Position numbers and translations under genes: made by a program. DNA of 64,000 nucleotides from Danio rerio (taxonomy: Eukaryota; Chordata; Actinopteri; Cypriniformes; Danionidae), in NCBI RefSeq assembly GCF_049306965.1, contig NC_133182.1, positions 30,208,501-30,272,500 of the forward strand. Reading direction: 5' to 3'. Each line of letters starts with the position of its first letter. Position 1 is the first letter of the stretch. The notes below the pieces were generated by a model, which was not told the DNA's origin, ran no database searches, and was given only the letters and a program-made list of their open reading frames with translations. Shown piece after piece: positions 40,570 through 52,779 of this stretch.

Positions 40570-40960
40570 TTTGCTTGTTTACATGCTAGAATGACCCGCC
40601 GTTTACGTCATTTATGTCACTTTGCTTACAGCTGATTGGTCCAATGTCTCTACAATGTTTGATTGATTAATCAGTACAGTGGTCTGGTCAGAAGTATGTC
40701 ACTCTGAAGTTATCGTTTATCTATGGGTCTCTTTTTAAAACTGTTGTGTAAACGACATTGTGAGTCGGATTGTTTTTCCCCCGTCTGAACGATTCGTGAA
40801 TAAAAGTGATTTACTAAAAATCGGATTTGACGTATTTGGAGAAGTGTGTGGTAGCAGAACTAAGAGATTGTACTTATTACCTTCCATTCAAAAAGTAGGT
40901 AGCACATATTGATGACGCAATATGCTACCCATTATAGATTTTGCTACCAGTGTAAATATG

Positions 40961-41801
40961 ATTGCAAATGGACATTTATTAAATTATAAAGAATTTCTTA
41001 ATCGATTCAATATTCCCATCCCCTAAAGAATTTGCTGTTGTATTTGATGCCAAACCATCTGGAGTTATTAGGTTATTCCAAGGCATCCCCTGTCCTTGTT
41101 TCCCCCTTTTGATCCTTCTACTACAATAGTAGGAAAATAATGTTTCTCTGCAACTTCTTTAAACAAATCAATACACTCTTTATTTCTCAATACAATTGTA
41201 TCAGCTCCAAAAGTTACCTTTTATTGGAAATCTTTAAATATTTAAAATTCTTTAAGAAAAATTTAAATGGCTCATCTCAAATAGCTACTTAAATACTGAT
41301 TAGATAAAGGAAGTTTCGTTTAGAATTATTCATCATATCCAGTGAATACTCTTAGTAAGATATAAAAAAGATATTAATACTAATTGTTCCTTTTGTTAGC
41401 AACAACCCGAGTCCCTCACTTATTCTGGCAGTGCAGTTACTCGAATTGAGAATGTTGATAAAGACTTGCTTACTATGGTTTGGTTTTGTTAAGTTTAAAA
41501 CAGAAACTTTACATAATTGAAAATATATTTTCTTAATCTTATCTTTATAACAAAATTTTATATACATAATTGTAATTTTTCAAACTAAAAACCTTCTTAA
41601 ACATTTTGCTTATTGAAAAGCAATATTATTTTAAAACTATTTCTAACTCTTGTACAAGAAAGGCTTTTTAAAAAAAATTGTAATTATTTATAATATTTTT
41701 CTTTCCCCTCTGTTTCTTTTTCCCAAATGTTTTTTTTTCTTTTTCATTTTCTTTATAATGCAGTACGATTGTATATTCTCACATTTAAATTATATTTAAA
41801 A
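40961..41801 (+). mobile_element. 5'-truncated LINE-1-like element
   Basis: Decayed frames resemble the C-terminal end of L1 ORF2: FRIIHHI, LLVRYKKDINTNCSFC and then PHLFWQCS. Flanking direct repeats taccagtgtaaatatg (40945-40960) and taccagtgtaagtatg (41802-41817) match at 15 of 16 bases. They are a classic target-site duplication from target-primed reverse transcription. Several stops and frameshifts are present, so it is dead. Confidence 0.78.
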
Positions 41802-41817
41802 TACCAGTGTAAGTATG

Positions 41818-42566
41818 TGATATGAAGCTGTAATATTGCCCCAACCTACCTAACCCCAACCTTAGAACCATTCAAATAGTGTTGGTAGCATATTCTGATG
41901 AGTAGGATAAATTGTCAGGACACTGTCCCCAGAACAGTTTTATTATCTGACAAAATTCACCAAAGAAATTAAAGACCAAAGACATATAAAACAGCAAAAC
42001 ATAAAAATAAATGCCCTGCCTTAAGTGGCCAAGTCATCACAACTAAAGTAAACAGCAAGCTAACCTCATTCTGATAATAAGACTTGTGTGTTACACTAAA
42101 ATGGAAATTGTTCTGTATTCTATTTGCTACCTCTATTCAAAGTAATAACATTTTAAAGGTAAATATAATATATATAAAAATACAAATGAATTCATTGATT
42201 TTTGCAAAATAGCCCACTGGTTACCACATGCACACTGATATTGGTTCATTTATATTGACAAATTGGTTTCTAAAGTTTGTGTACAGAGATTCAAACTAGC
42301 CATATTATAATCTGTTGTTTAACTTGTTTTTACTATAAACCTTTAATTAATTTAATGTCAAATTCAAGTATTTCTATTGCAGTGCATTATGGGATTACTT
42401 CTCATTAGAAGTATAATGGTTTCTCTGTTAGTGTTAGTGAATGGTATAACTTTGATTAAATCTTATTTTGTTAAGACATTTTTATTCAAAACACTTCAAT
42501 TAAAAGGTTTTAAATAATCATTAAAATGATTACAACAAAATCTTAAATTACTAAATTCTGATAGCA
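41818..42566. other. Unassigned intergenic sequence
   Basis: No gene is seen. The phrases tggtagcatattctgatga (about 41885) and ggtagcacatattgatga (about 40891) are similar and lie on either side of the L1, suggesting that the L1 landed in an older repeat. Confidence 0.35.
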
Positions 42567-42572
42567 CACATC

Positions 42573-43302
42573 TATGGAGTGAATCTAGGGCCATATATAC
42601 TTTAAAAATAAAAGAAACTTTTGCAAACAAAAAAATAAAATATTGAGCAAATAAAAAGCAAATCTCCAAAAAAATAACAATATATATACATTTTTTGCTA
42701 ACAAACATAATCAACTGCAAAAGGGAAAGTTAAGCTTTGAGAAATAAAAATGAAATTTGCAAACTAAAAAAAGAACTGCAAATAAAAATCAAGCAGTGCA
42801 AAAAAAAAAAAAAAAATTTTTTTTATTTGCAATTAAAAAACAACAACTATATTTGTACTGCCTTTACAAAACCCGTCCAGTCAATTGCAATGCTCTTTTT
42901 GATTTGTTTTTTAGTTAACTGGGATTTTGTGATGCTGTTTTCACTTTGTAGGTTCCCTTTACTCTCTGCCCCTTTTCAGATCAGGGCCACAAAGTGAAAT
43001 GTGCAGAAACGTGTAGTGCAAATTGAAAACACGGTTGAATACATGCAATTTTTTTGCACTGCTTGATTTTTATTTGCATTTCTTTTAATGTTTGCAAATA
43101 AAATTTTTCTCTCACAAAACTTAGTTTTCCCTTTGCTGTTTTTTATTTTTGTTTGCAAAACTTTTTTTTTTTTTCAAAAATTAATTTTCGCTTCGCAATT
43201 TTTGGAGATTTGCATTTATTTATTTTTGCTCAATACTTTCTTTCTTCTTTGCCAAACTTTCTTTTATTTTGCAACTATATATGGCCCTAGATTGACTCCA
43301 TA
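42573..43302. mobile_element. Fold-back DNA element with very long inverted arms
   Basis: The left end tatggagtgaatctagggcc is mirrored by ggccctagattgactccata at the right end. The inversion continues inward for roughly 250 bp per arm (ctccaaaaaaat / atttttggag; gcaaataaaaatcaagcagt mirrored near 43055). A direct repeat cacatc flanks both ends (42567-42572 and 43303-43308). The centre, about 42840-43020, is unique. No coding capacity. Confidence 0.82.
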
Positions 43303-44278
43303 CACATCTTTTATTTTTTTCAAGGCAATTCCAAAATACACTAGCCAACAGTTATGGAAAACCTTTGATACCAGCTTGACTTTATTTTACCTAATTTAGA
43401 GTAACATGTTCATATCCTTGCACAATGATAACTGCAAAGTTTAATGAAGTATGTCTATGTTGATGATTTCACAACCAGAAGAATGAAACTGCTCCAAGCA
43501 ATCACCGTCCAAGCAAAACAATGGAAAAATGACTATAACAGCAGGACAGAAGATACAGTGAATCTATCGATGTACACCAAGTGGTAGATACAACAGGCTT
43601 CCTCAATAAAAACCCCTGGTCGTCAAACCTTTAAGACATTATGTCCATGCTGATTCACAGTGTATGCAGAGATTAAAGAAAGATAAAGAATAGAAGATGA
43701 ATTAGCAAAAGAAGACAAATGATTAGAAAAATGGAGATACTGAACAGATGAAAAAGAATAAGTGAAATGCATTTTTTATACCAATAATGATAGCAGAGAA
43801 GCTATCATTTGAATACTGTAATGACTTTTTTTAAACAATTCTATGGTTATTCTATGGATGATCTATAATGAAATTCAATATAGATCATTCTGTATATCAA
43901 AGTAAAGAAAGTTGTTAATGGTTAAAACATTATAGAGACAACCGTTTAATCGCTAGATGTGAATTAAAATGTACATTTTATTCAGAAGGGCACTTGATAC
44001 AAAAATACAAGATTACAATGCCGGTCCAGACATTTTGAGACTCCCATTTATTTGGGCCTGCTCTGATTATTTGAACATAAGAAAAGCTCTCCTCCGCAGC
44101 GGAACATAAATCATTATGTACTGTATAGTTGATATGCCCTTTCAAGCACATTATGGAGTTTGGGATGAAACTTTATAGAATCAAAATCTCCACATCTACA
44201 CAATGAAAGATACTCTGTCTTGACAAAAGAAAAAAAGATCTTGGATGCCATTTCAGTCAAAACTCTGTTGTCCTCTGG

Positions 44279-47200
44279 TTATTTGCCTTTTGGTTCTGGC
44301 TTCTCATTTGCCTTTTTTTGCTTCTGCTGCATAATTTCAGCATCTCTGAAACACACACACACACAAAATCATACATTTAGTAAGATGTACTTTGCTGTTT
44401 AAATGTCCATTTAACACTCATTTTCCAAGTATCAGAGTTCACATTTTTAGGAAATATTTTCATTACTATGAGCCGGTATAAGATTTTGACAGTATGATAA
44501 CCTTGGATAAAAATATGACAGTTTCATGGTATTGTGATTACTGTTCCAAAATAAGTTTTTTTTTTTTTTTTTTTAAATGTCCCATTGAACACAATATATT
44601 TTATTTTATTTTAAGAAACATTTAAAATATTTTGGACCAGTAGCTTTTGATGTAGAGGTTCATTTTCTGCTGGAGATACTGTTGCCCTAAAAAACTAAAT
44701 AAAATAGCGAAAAACATGGGGAAAAAACCTTAGGAATGGTTTAACAGAATACTTTTCTAAACCATGGTAAACCTTGAAACTGGTTATCGTCCCATTCCTA
44801 ATCACTACATTCCAAAGCATAATATCATGATTTTTGCTCCAATACATCTAAAAGGTGAACCACACAGAGGCATGCAAGTCAAATGGTGAATGAGCCAATT
44901 CTTTCAGTTAACCTGTTTAATTGGTTTACAAATTAAATAAAACCAGAGAGATCCATGCATCTGTTCTTGAATACATTTATTCAGACGCTGCAAAAGTTAT
45001 AATTAAAGTTAGCATTTTTATAAATTCAGTGAGACAAGAACTCAAAATCAGAGACTAATGGCATGAGAAATTAAGATGATATTGCTGAATATAATAATGG
45101 CTCAATTGTTGTTTGTGAAAAAAATATTCTACAAGAGATTGAGCTCTTTATACCTGCTGTATGAAATGCTTGATTGTGAACATGTTCATAATTGTGTTTT
45201 ACTATCTAAATCCAGAGAGGTTTATTTAAAATAAACAAAATTGCCAAAATAAACATTCATCAATCAGTACTTTATCAAGTCTTTTTGCTGGAATACAACT
45301 GAAAAAAGATACTATCAGTGGAGTAATATTTTAAAGTACTAGATTTGTGTATTTAACCATTACTGCTGTTCAGGAGGATAATTCTGCCAAAAAATGAAAA
45401 CTGCCTCAATATGTACTAATATTTATGTGATTCTAAACCTTTATATTTCTTTGTTCTGTTGAACACAAAAGTAGATATTCTGAAGAATGTTGGGAAAAAA
45501 GCAGCCATTGACATCCATAGTTAACATAAAAATTATTATAGAGGTCAATGTCTGCTTTTCTGCAACATTCCTCGATAGGGCACAAAGGAATATTTTATGA
45601 AAAAAAAAGAAGCTCAAACAGATTTAGAACAAGAGGAGCAGTGACAGAGGTTTAGGCAATATGGGCGATCACCCAGAGTGGCATTTAGCTGGGGGCGGCA
45701 CAGAGAGACAGTGCAAACCAGTGGCAAACTATCCCTCTCGAACATGTCCTGAACAGCAGTGATGGTTAAAATACATAAATCTAATGCCCCAGTAAAAATC
45801 ATCTGTGCCCCAGTAAGCTTTGAAAGATACAATTTACTTTATGCAAATGTATTCATTTAGAGTGGTAATACCAGAATAAATGCGTTAGAGGCTATTCGCA
45901 TTTGGCGTCTTTTGCACGCGTAAGATTTGTTATTCTCTATATGCAACCGAAACAACGCTGGTGAAAGCAAACTGACACATTCTTGCCCGCCTCACATGCT
46001 GCTCATGCTCTTGTTTACATGCACGCCGATAAAACATGGACTGCTCATGCACTGTGAAATCGGAGTAAAAGCCTTTTCTGTTACTTTTATGCCACGAGGT
46101 GTTAACATGCAGCGAGTTTTGCAAGTTGACAAAACTACAGCTTATAATATGATGATGATCTTATTTTGACTAAGCATGGCTATAAAACAGAAAGGATGGA
46201 TAGAGTCAGGAAGGTAAGACTTAATAACATTAAATCTCAGTCTTGAGTCGAGTCTAAGATGAATCGATAATTTTATAAAACATATTTATTTTTGTATTCT
46301 ATAGAATTGTCAATTAACATTCATGCTAAATATTTCTTAGTGATCTTAGCATTTCACTCCAATTCTGTCATTACATTGTTTTCCAGTTACATTTAGGATT
46401 GTTTTCTGTTATTTATGAGGTGAATCGCCCAGGATGCAATTTAAACTAGAACTGCCACTTAAGTTGAGGATGAGTAAATGACAGAATTAAAACTGGGGTG
46501 AACAATCCATTTCAGGATCAGTGTGTTATTATTCTAGGTTGTGCACCTTTGCTTGCGGGCAGCTGCAGAGAGGCCATCTTCATTTCTCTTCCCTTTGGAG
46601 CTATCAGTTTGCTTCTTAGCGTTCTTTTGGCGGGCAAGCTCACGCTGATTTCCCCCTGCAGGATGACAAATTTACTTAATTTACTTCAAATCAAAAACAC
46701 TTAATGGCTTTCTTAAACACTCTTAAATTTAAAAAAAATTAATGCTACTGATTTTAAATATTCTTATAAATATCTTCCCTTGTGTTTAATGGAAAAATAA
46801 ATGAAATTAATAAAGGTTTGCTGATACTGGAGAATGTGTAACTGGTGAGAACCTTTTATTTTTTGAGTAAACTATTCCCATTCTATTAAAAAGCGAGAGA
46901 CACTGCAAACAGTGACATGATTTTTAAATACACCAGTTTAGTTTTTTTTTGTGTGTGTGACTTGGGCTTTTCATAATGTTATTTTTTCAGCATATTTATT
47001 TATTAAAGAAAAATCCTAAATACATTTTTAAGTCACATGTTATAAATCGATGTCTGTCAATTTCAATTACAATATATTTTAAAGACTTTTTCTGAAAATG
47101 AGGGTCTTTTTCATCTGCACTGAGCCATAAATCTCCACTTCAGCAGATCTTACATACACCGGACTTTACAGTTTTATTCATATCTGTAATCTGATGTTTT

Positions 47201-48237
47201 TTCTTTACAAATGGATTAGTACATACCTAATATGTCTGATTGTATGCAACATACTATTATTCAAAACATTGCTATTTCCTTTGGTTAATCCCATTATTTT
47301 GTTAATTATGGGCTAATAAAAAAAATTCTACATCGCCTCTGTAAAGACTCTGGCTAATCACACACAATAATTTTGAACAAGAATTCATCCAATGTAAGCA
47401 TTTTTGTCCCAAAAATATATGAAAATGAACACACATTTCATTAAATAAGGGCACAGTTACACATTAATACAAAACATGTTAGAAAACTGGTAATTAAATA
47501 CAAAAAATATTAGCAGTTCTTAATGTAATTAATCTTAGGGTGAACTATTGTTTTTTTTAACCTATTTCACCTTTAGTCTCTGCGATTAGAAGATCAGTAA
47601 AATGTACAAAAGTGAGGTTGTGTACAAAAGTTGACGTTGTACAGAAAAACTTGCAAACACTGATTTATGCTCAGTGAATCTACATACATTAATAACAATA
47701 ATGTGTGGCAGTGATGCGACGTGGCAATGAGGGCGCCAGAGAGCTTTCACAACAATAACATCCGTACAAAACGCTGAGACAAATGATCGACGATAACGCA
47801 AAACAAACGACTCTCTGCTCTAATAAAACGATTTCTCTTAAGACAAAATGATTCCCGCTGGGTTTTTGCTGAATGGTGTTAGTAGTACACAATATTACTG
47901 ACTCTGCAGTTTAAGTTTGCTAATGTTAAACATCTGTCATCTCCGGTTAAAGAAACTATTAACGTTAGATTACACATGTTTTCTGTGTTCTATCATATGC
48001 AATAAATAACTAACGTTCACTAGAGCCACTGTAAATTGATGGCTTAAAGGGATTTTCTTGTGATTTGATTTCGTGGACTTTACACAGAATAAGCTAACTG
48101 GCTAGTTTGTTAGCCTTGCTGTCGTACTGCTCTTAAAATGAGGATTAACTTAAAGTACTTTCATAAATGATAACTGAAGCTGATATAATATCTTTCAAAA
48201 ATAAAAATAATAATACCAATCAATACCCACTCGTCAT
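44279..48237 (-). CDS. serf2: Small EDRK-rich factor 2
   Basis: Coding exons in transcription order: 48237-48231 (only ATGACGA), 46655-46547 and 44345-44279, with GT-AG introns and matching phases. The product is 60 aa and begins [18 protein letters not shown]. It continues through [18 protein letters not shown] and ends [16 protein letters not shown]. This is nearly identical to vertebrate SERF2 over its whole length. SERF proteins are small, highly charged and largely disordered. They bind nucleic acids and speed up amyloid formation of aggregation-prone proteins. The gene is divergent to polr2m. Introns of 1.6 and 2.2 kb contain repeats. There is no sign of damage. Confidence 0.95.
44467..44800 (+). 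mobile_element. Degraded hAT-type element (taggcatggg family), serf2 intron 2
   Basis: gagccggtataagattttga, agtatgataaccttggata and ctggttatcgtcccattcct match both ends of the element at 8831-9304. It is shorter and diverged. Confidence 0.72.
45370..45605. mobile_element. Palindromic MITE copy, serf2 intron 2
   Basis: ctgttgaacacaaaagtaga, gaagaatgttgggaaaa, attgacatccatagt and the mirrored aggtcaatgtctgc and gcaacattc mark the two arms of the common cyprinid palindromic element. Confidence 0.6.
46700..48230 (-). other. serf2: serf2 intron 1
   Basis: Unique AT-rich sequence with no recognised gene or repeat ends. The intron spans 46656-48230. Confidence 0.55.
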
Positions 48238-48400
48238 GATTGCTCTTTAGTTGTCGCCGGAGCGCAAAGCTCAGCCTAGCGTTAACTCCCGTCCTTATGA
48301 TGGCTGGCGGTCTCGAAAATACTAGGAAGCTTTACGACAACACCGCATCGGAACACAGCAGCTCATTCTTTATTACGTCACACGAAGGAAATCACCACAC
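48238..48400 (-). promoter_or_regulatory. serf2: serf2 5' UTR and promoter region
   Basis: Sequence immediately upstream of the serf2 ATG. It is less AT-rich than the surroundings, with several CpG, and contains a CRE-like TTACGTCA at 48373-48380. No TATA box stands out. The promoter call is from position and composition. Confidence 0.45.
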
Positions 48401-48873
48401 ATAAATAGTCCAAAAGATAAACCCCTGGAACACATCAGATTTGTTTTATCATATATGGCTCGTTTTTCATTCACAAACATAAATTCGCAAATAATAACCC
48501 ACCCGTCGCTCATTTTGGAATAGAATTTACTCCCTCCTAAAATGTTATGCATATGTATTTAAAGAAGATCCTCGATTGTAGTTGCTTTCCTTATGGTTAT
48601 TTAGCTATCATTGTAATTTCATTCGTTTAATTTTGTTTACTTAATTTAGTATTTCTAGTATTATTTTTTTATTATTAATAATACAATAATTCTTATTATT
48701 TTTTTATTGTTTCCCTTTTTGCCCAATGGTATGCTATTGGCGTTTGTATGTGATTATATTTTTTCTTATGACTATGTATATTATTAACCTTCTTTAAGAT
48801 CTGTCTCACTGTCTGTGATCCCTTGGACTTTGCTCTGATGTTCTTGTAATGTCAGTTCAAGCAATAATAATAT

Positions 48874-48902
48874 TAATATATATATATATATATATATATA
48901 TG

Positions 48903-48982
<80 letters not shown>
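48874..48982. repeat. (AT)n(GT)n microsatellite
   Basis: An AT run to 48901 followed by about 79 bp of pure GT repeat, between serf2 and polr2m. Confidence 0.97.
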
Positions 48983-48985
<3 letters not shown>

Positions 48986-49184
48986 ACTCACCACACATAT
49001 ATTTTTAATAAGAAATAAAGTAAAAGGAAGATATATTTTTAAACTAATGTATAAATATTGCCCCAGTAATTATTTCAAAGGTTTTTTTTTTGTTTGTTTG
49101 TTTTGAAGATATTCCTACTCAGCTTGCTTCTGGTTTGATTTTTGTTTGTTTATTAGAGACTGTGCCCAACTTTATTTTGAAATT

Positions 49185-49305
<121 letters not shown>

Positions 49306-49899
49306 TTCTAAAACAATCATGGAAATGGCTAAAATGGAAAATTAAAACATATGAAATAAGTCCTACTTATGGCACATAAGGGAATTGATTGCGTATTTCT
49401 GACAGAGAAACGTATATGACAGAGAAAATGAGATAAATATTGTTCAGTGGCTTTTGTTTTTCCTTTATTATAAAGTACAGTAAACTGTACCGTCCTTATG
49501 TTTTGAAGCTTCATAGTGAAGTACATTAGTCTGACCAGCAGAGGACACCACTTCATTTTTTAATCTTTTCTCCGTAGACAGATTTTCTAAATGTCTTATC
49601 AAAAAACGAATATAACAATTCTTTTAAAGCTGTTAACAGCTTTATTCTGCCTTGCATGCAGCATTTTCACGAAAAAAAAATTAATTTTTGTCCTTCTAAT
49701 AAAAATAAAGGTAAACAATTAATTTCTCAACGACCCAATTTACATGCTATTGTTAGGATATTAGTAGATTTTATTTAAATCTTATAAAACAAACAAATAA
49801 ACAAACAAACAAAAAATCTAGGACGCTAACTTTAAATATGTTCAACTGGAACCGCTTCCACTTCCACAAGTTTGGGTCTTTTAATTTGTAATGTACGTG

Positions 49900-50060
49900 A
49901 CACATCTGCTGTGGTATACTCGTCGCTTACTTCACAGTCTTTGCACATTTTGACAAATGGCGGCACAAGTTGATATCTAGCATCCCCTGTCAGTTATGAA
50001 TTTTTATAGCGTGTCATTGTGAAACTTTTACTAATCTATTTATTCTTCACATATTTGATC
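49900..50060 (+). promoter_or_regulatory. polr2m: polr2m promoter and 5' UTR region with YY1-like site
   Basis: aaatggcggcac at 49956-49967 matches the YY1 core (AAnATGGCGGC-like), which often sits at TATA-less housekeeping promoters just downstream of the start of transcription. It lies about 100 bp before the polr2m ATG. Function is inferred. Confidence 0.5.
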
Positions 50061-52779
50061 ATGTTGCCGTCGTGGGTAGCGCGACAGGGGGAAGTGGGTG
50101 ATCTGAGAAACAAAAGTAAAGATGAGCTCCTTGAAATACTTTCACGACAAGAAAAGATACTGTCTAATAAGTAAGTGATTTCAGGTACTTTATTTTACAC
50201 CCACGTATATATTTATCCTAAATGTGTTATTCATGATTGGCGTCTAACTAAACAACAAACGTTTGGCTTATTGGCTCGATGTCTATGTTGATAAACTTCT
50301 GGATCATTCCAGATCAACTGACAGTTAATTTTACAGTTAACTTGGAGAGATAATTCATCCAACGATAAGCATTTTCTCACCCTCAAGTGAATCTAAACCT
50401 TTACGAGTTTCGTTCTTTTCGTACAGAAAAATATATGTTAAAGAAAGCTGAAAACTTGTAACTATTGACCTCCATGGTATGAAAAACAAATATCACCAAA
50501 TGCCAATACCGTTTGTGTTTAACAGAAGAAAAAAACCCATAAACATGTGAATTAAGTAAATGTATTGAGTAAATTATTACAGAATTTGCGTTTTCGGTGA
50601 ACTGTCCTTTTAACATACCTGTGTGTGAAAATAGAAGTGTGCTTACAGTTGTTGAAGTAATGGATGGACATTAATTTATTTCATAAGTTGTTTTTTTGTA
50701 TTGTTTTTTGAATAATTTTTGAAACCGCTTGTATTGTATAAAAGACCTCATAATCGTAATGAAGCATGAATAGTGTTTTATAATCTCTTTCAGGAGATTT
50801 ATTCAAACCCTCCCAGATAAGGGGAAGAAGATTGCTGAGTTTGTGGAGAAAGTGCATCTTGCACTCGGGCATCTGGAGGAGGAGGAGAGAAAGCAAGCAG
50901 GTTTAATCTCTGTCCGGACAGAGTTTCAGTCGAAATATCAGCAAGCCCTTGCCAAGCGAAGCAAAGATAATCATTTAGACTCAAAATTGGACACAGTTAT
51001 CCCATCCCATGACAAAAAGGAAGCCAATGTCAATACTGACGTGGTTAGCGTACAGGAAAATGGTGATCTGTTTGGCCAGGAGGAGTTTTTGACAGCCCGT
51101 CTGCAGGCTGCTGAAACACTAGAAACAGCCGGTGTGAATGCAGCAGCCTCATTGCTGAAAGACACAGAGCTTGTGAAGGCATTTGGACGAGTAACATTTG
51201 CTGAAAGCAATAATGGCTCTAACAAAGACAATATCAAAACTCAGCCTCCAAGTAAGCCCTTTCTGGACACTAAGCCACTGAAGAAACCACATTACATAGA
51301 AGTCCTGGAGAAGACAGAGGAAAGTGTGAATATGAAGAAATCTAGATTCAAACCAAACCAGTGAGTGGAAATACACTATTATTACACATCTTTTAAATTA
51401 AGATCAAAACGAATACTACATTATTATGCTTAAATCTTGTGTTTTTCGCAATTCAAACACTGTCTAAATAGTTATGTTGGAGTTCACACACATTTTATGT
51501 CACTCTTGATCAATATTATGACGATAGTCATTTTGAAACTCTTACTCAATATGTCAGACAGTTGTGGAAGTAGTCAATAAAAATAATAAAATACTATAAA
51601 AAATAAAAAAAAAACGAGCTTTCAAAAAAATTTTTTACTAAACCAAAAAAAAAACAAAACAACCCAAGGGCATTCTTGTTTTTAACCAATTTTAAGGCTT
51701 TCATAAGAGTTTTACCTCGTTTAACTCTTGGTCAAAGTTGGGTTTAGATGTGAACAATCTACACACTTGAACAAATCTCTTTCCCAGGCATAACAAAAAA
51801 CAAAACAAAATTAAACTATTTGCCTTTAAAAATAGAATACAGCCCTGAATACCTTAGCATTGTGGGTGGTGTTTTAACATCCCTGATTTGCAACTATTTT
51901 CAAAAGGGTAGCACTGTACATTATAACATAATATGAAAACATGACCATATTTACAGTACTTTTCCCACAAAATACACTATTGTTTGAATTCAACCTTAAG
52001 AAGTTATTGTGATAAATCAAATAATGCTAAACATTATCCTATGAATATTTAGCCTTAAACACTACTTATGGCTTTATATAGTATCTCATGTTTACTTGCC
52101 CCCTCCATGGTGTTAGCAAAAGCAAATTATAATTCCCATCTACATATTAATTAGGTTTTTTATAATCTTGCTCGCCTGTTTCTTGTTTGTTTCTTAGGTT
52201 AATTGCAAAATCTGAGTCTCCATCATCTAGTCAGGCGTCTGGCAGCACCACACCACTAACTGCAGAAGCCAGAAAACAACAAGACCGAAAACACCTGGAT
52301 GACATCACCGCAGCTAAACTTCCACCACTGCACCACAGTCCAGCCCAGTTACTGTCATTAGAGGAGTCGGCAGCCCTTCTGCAAGAGCAGACCAGAAAGC
52401 AGCTGGTAGGTGTCCATAGCAAAGGTTTGAGTAATCATATTGACCAACGACATTTCAACATTTCAAAAAGTTTTATCCCACAGAAACATGAACAATTTCA
52501 ACATACTTTTGAATACTCCCAATCGACTGTGTAAAAATTATACATGTTTGCTGCTTTTGTATGTGTGTTGTTCATGTCTCAATTTGTATTCTGGAAGTAG
52601 TGCAGTCATGTGATTGTCTATAATGCTCATTTCAGGAGATGCAGGCCAAACAAGCTGCCCAGAAGCTGGCAGATGGTCTTAGTATCAGGATGGAGAGTTA
52701 CAACCCAGAAGGAGGCCCACTGGCAGCCTATAGAGAGGTGCATGATGATGGGGCCCTGCTTTCTTCAGAGGAGGACTGA
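50061..52779 (+). CDS. polr2m: RNA polymerase II subunit M (Gdown1 / GRINL1A)
   Basis: Exons 50061-50170, 50794-51360, 52198-52405 and 52636-52779, all GT-AG with matching phases; 342 aa against 368 in human. The N-terminal helical region has KDELLEILSRQEKIL and TLPDKGKKI. The conserved middle has KKPHYIEVLE near residue 200. The best-conserved block near 250-285 has HLDDITAAKLPPLHH, then PAQLLSLEES. The end has MQAKQAAQKLADGL, SYNPEG and YREV before an acidic tail SSEED. Gdown1 binds RNA polymerase II, blocks TFIIF and makes transcription depend on Mediator. No coiled-coil MYZAP partner exons, which form read-through transcripts in mammals, are visible upstream. Confidence 0.95.
50345..50612. 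mobile_element. Palindromic MITE copy, polr2m intron 1
   Basis: ttctcaccctcaagtgaat, attgacctccatggtatg, gtgtttaacagaagaaaaaa and ggtgaactgtccttttaa mark a decayed copy of the family at 58706-59033. Confidence 0.58.
51361..52197 (+). other. polr2m: polr2m intron 2
   Basis: AT-rich intron without a recognised repeat or gene. Confidence 0.55.

Noticed and set aside
40202-40594. Plus-strand frame of 130 codons
   Set aside because: Shadow of exon 1 of the Harbinger transposase on the minus strand.
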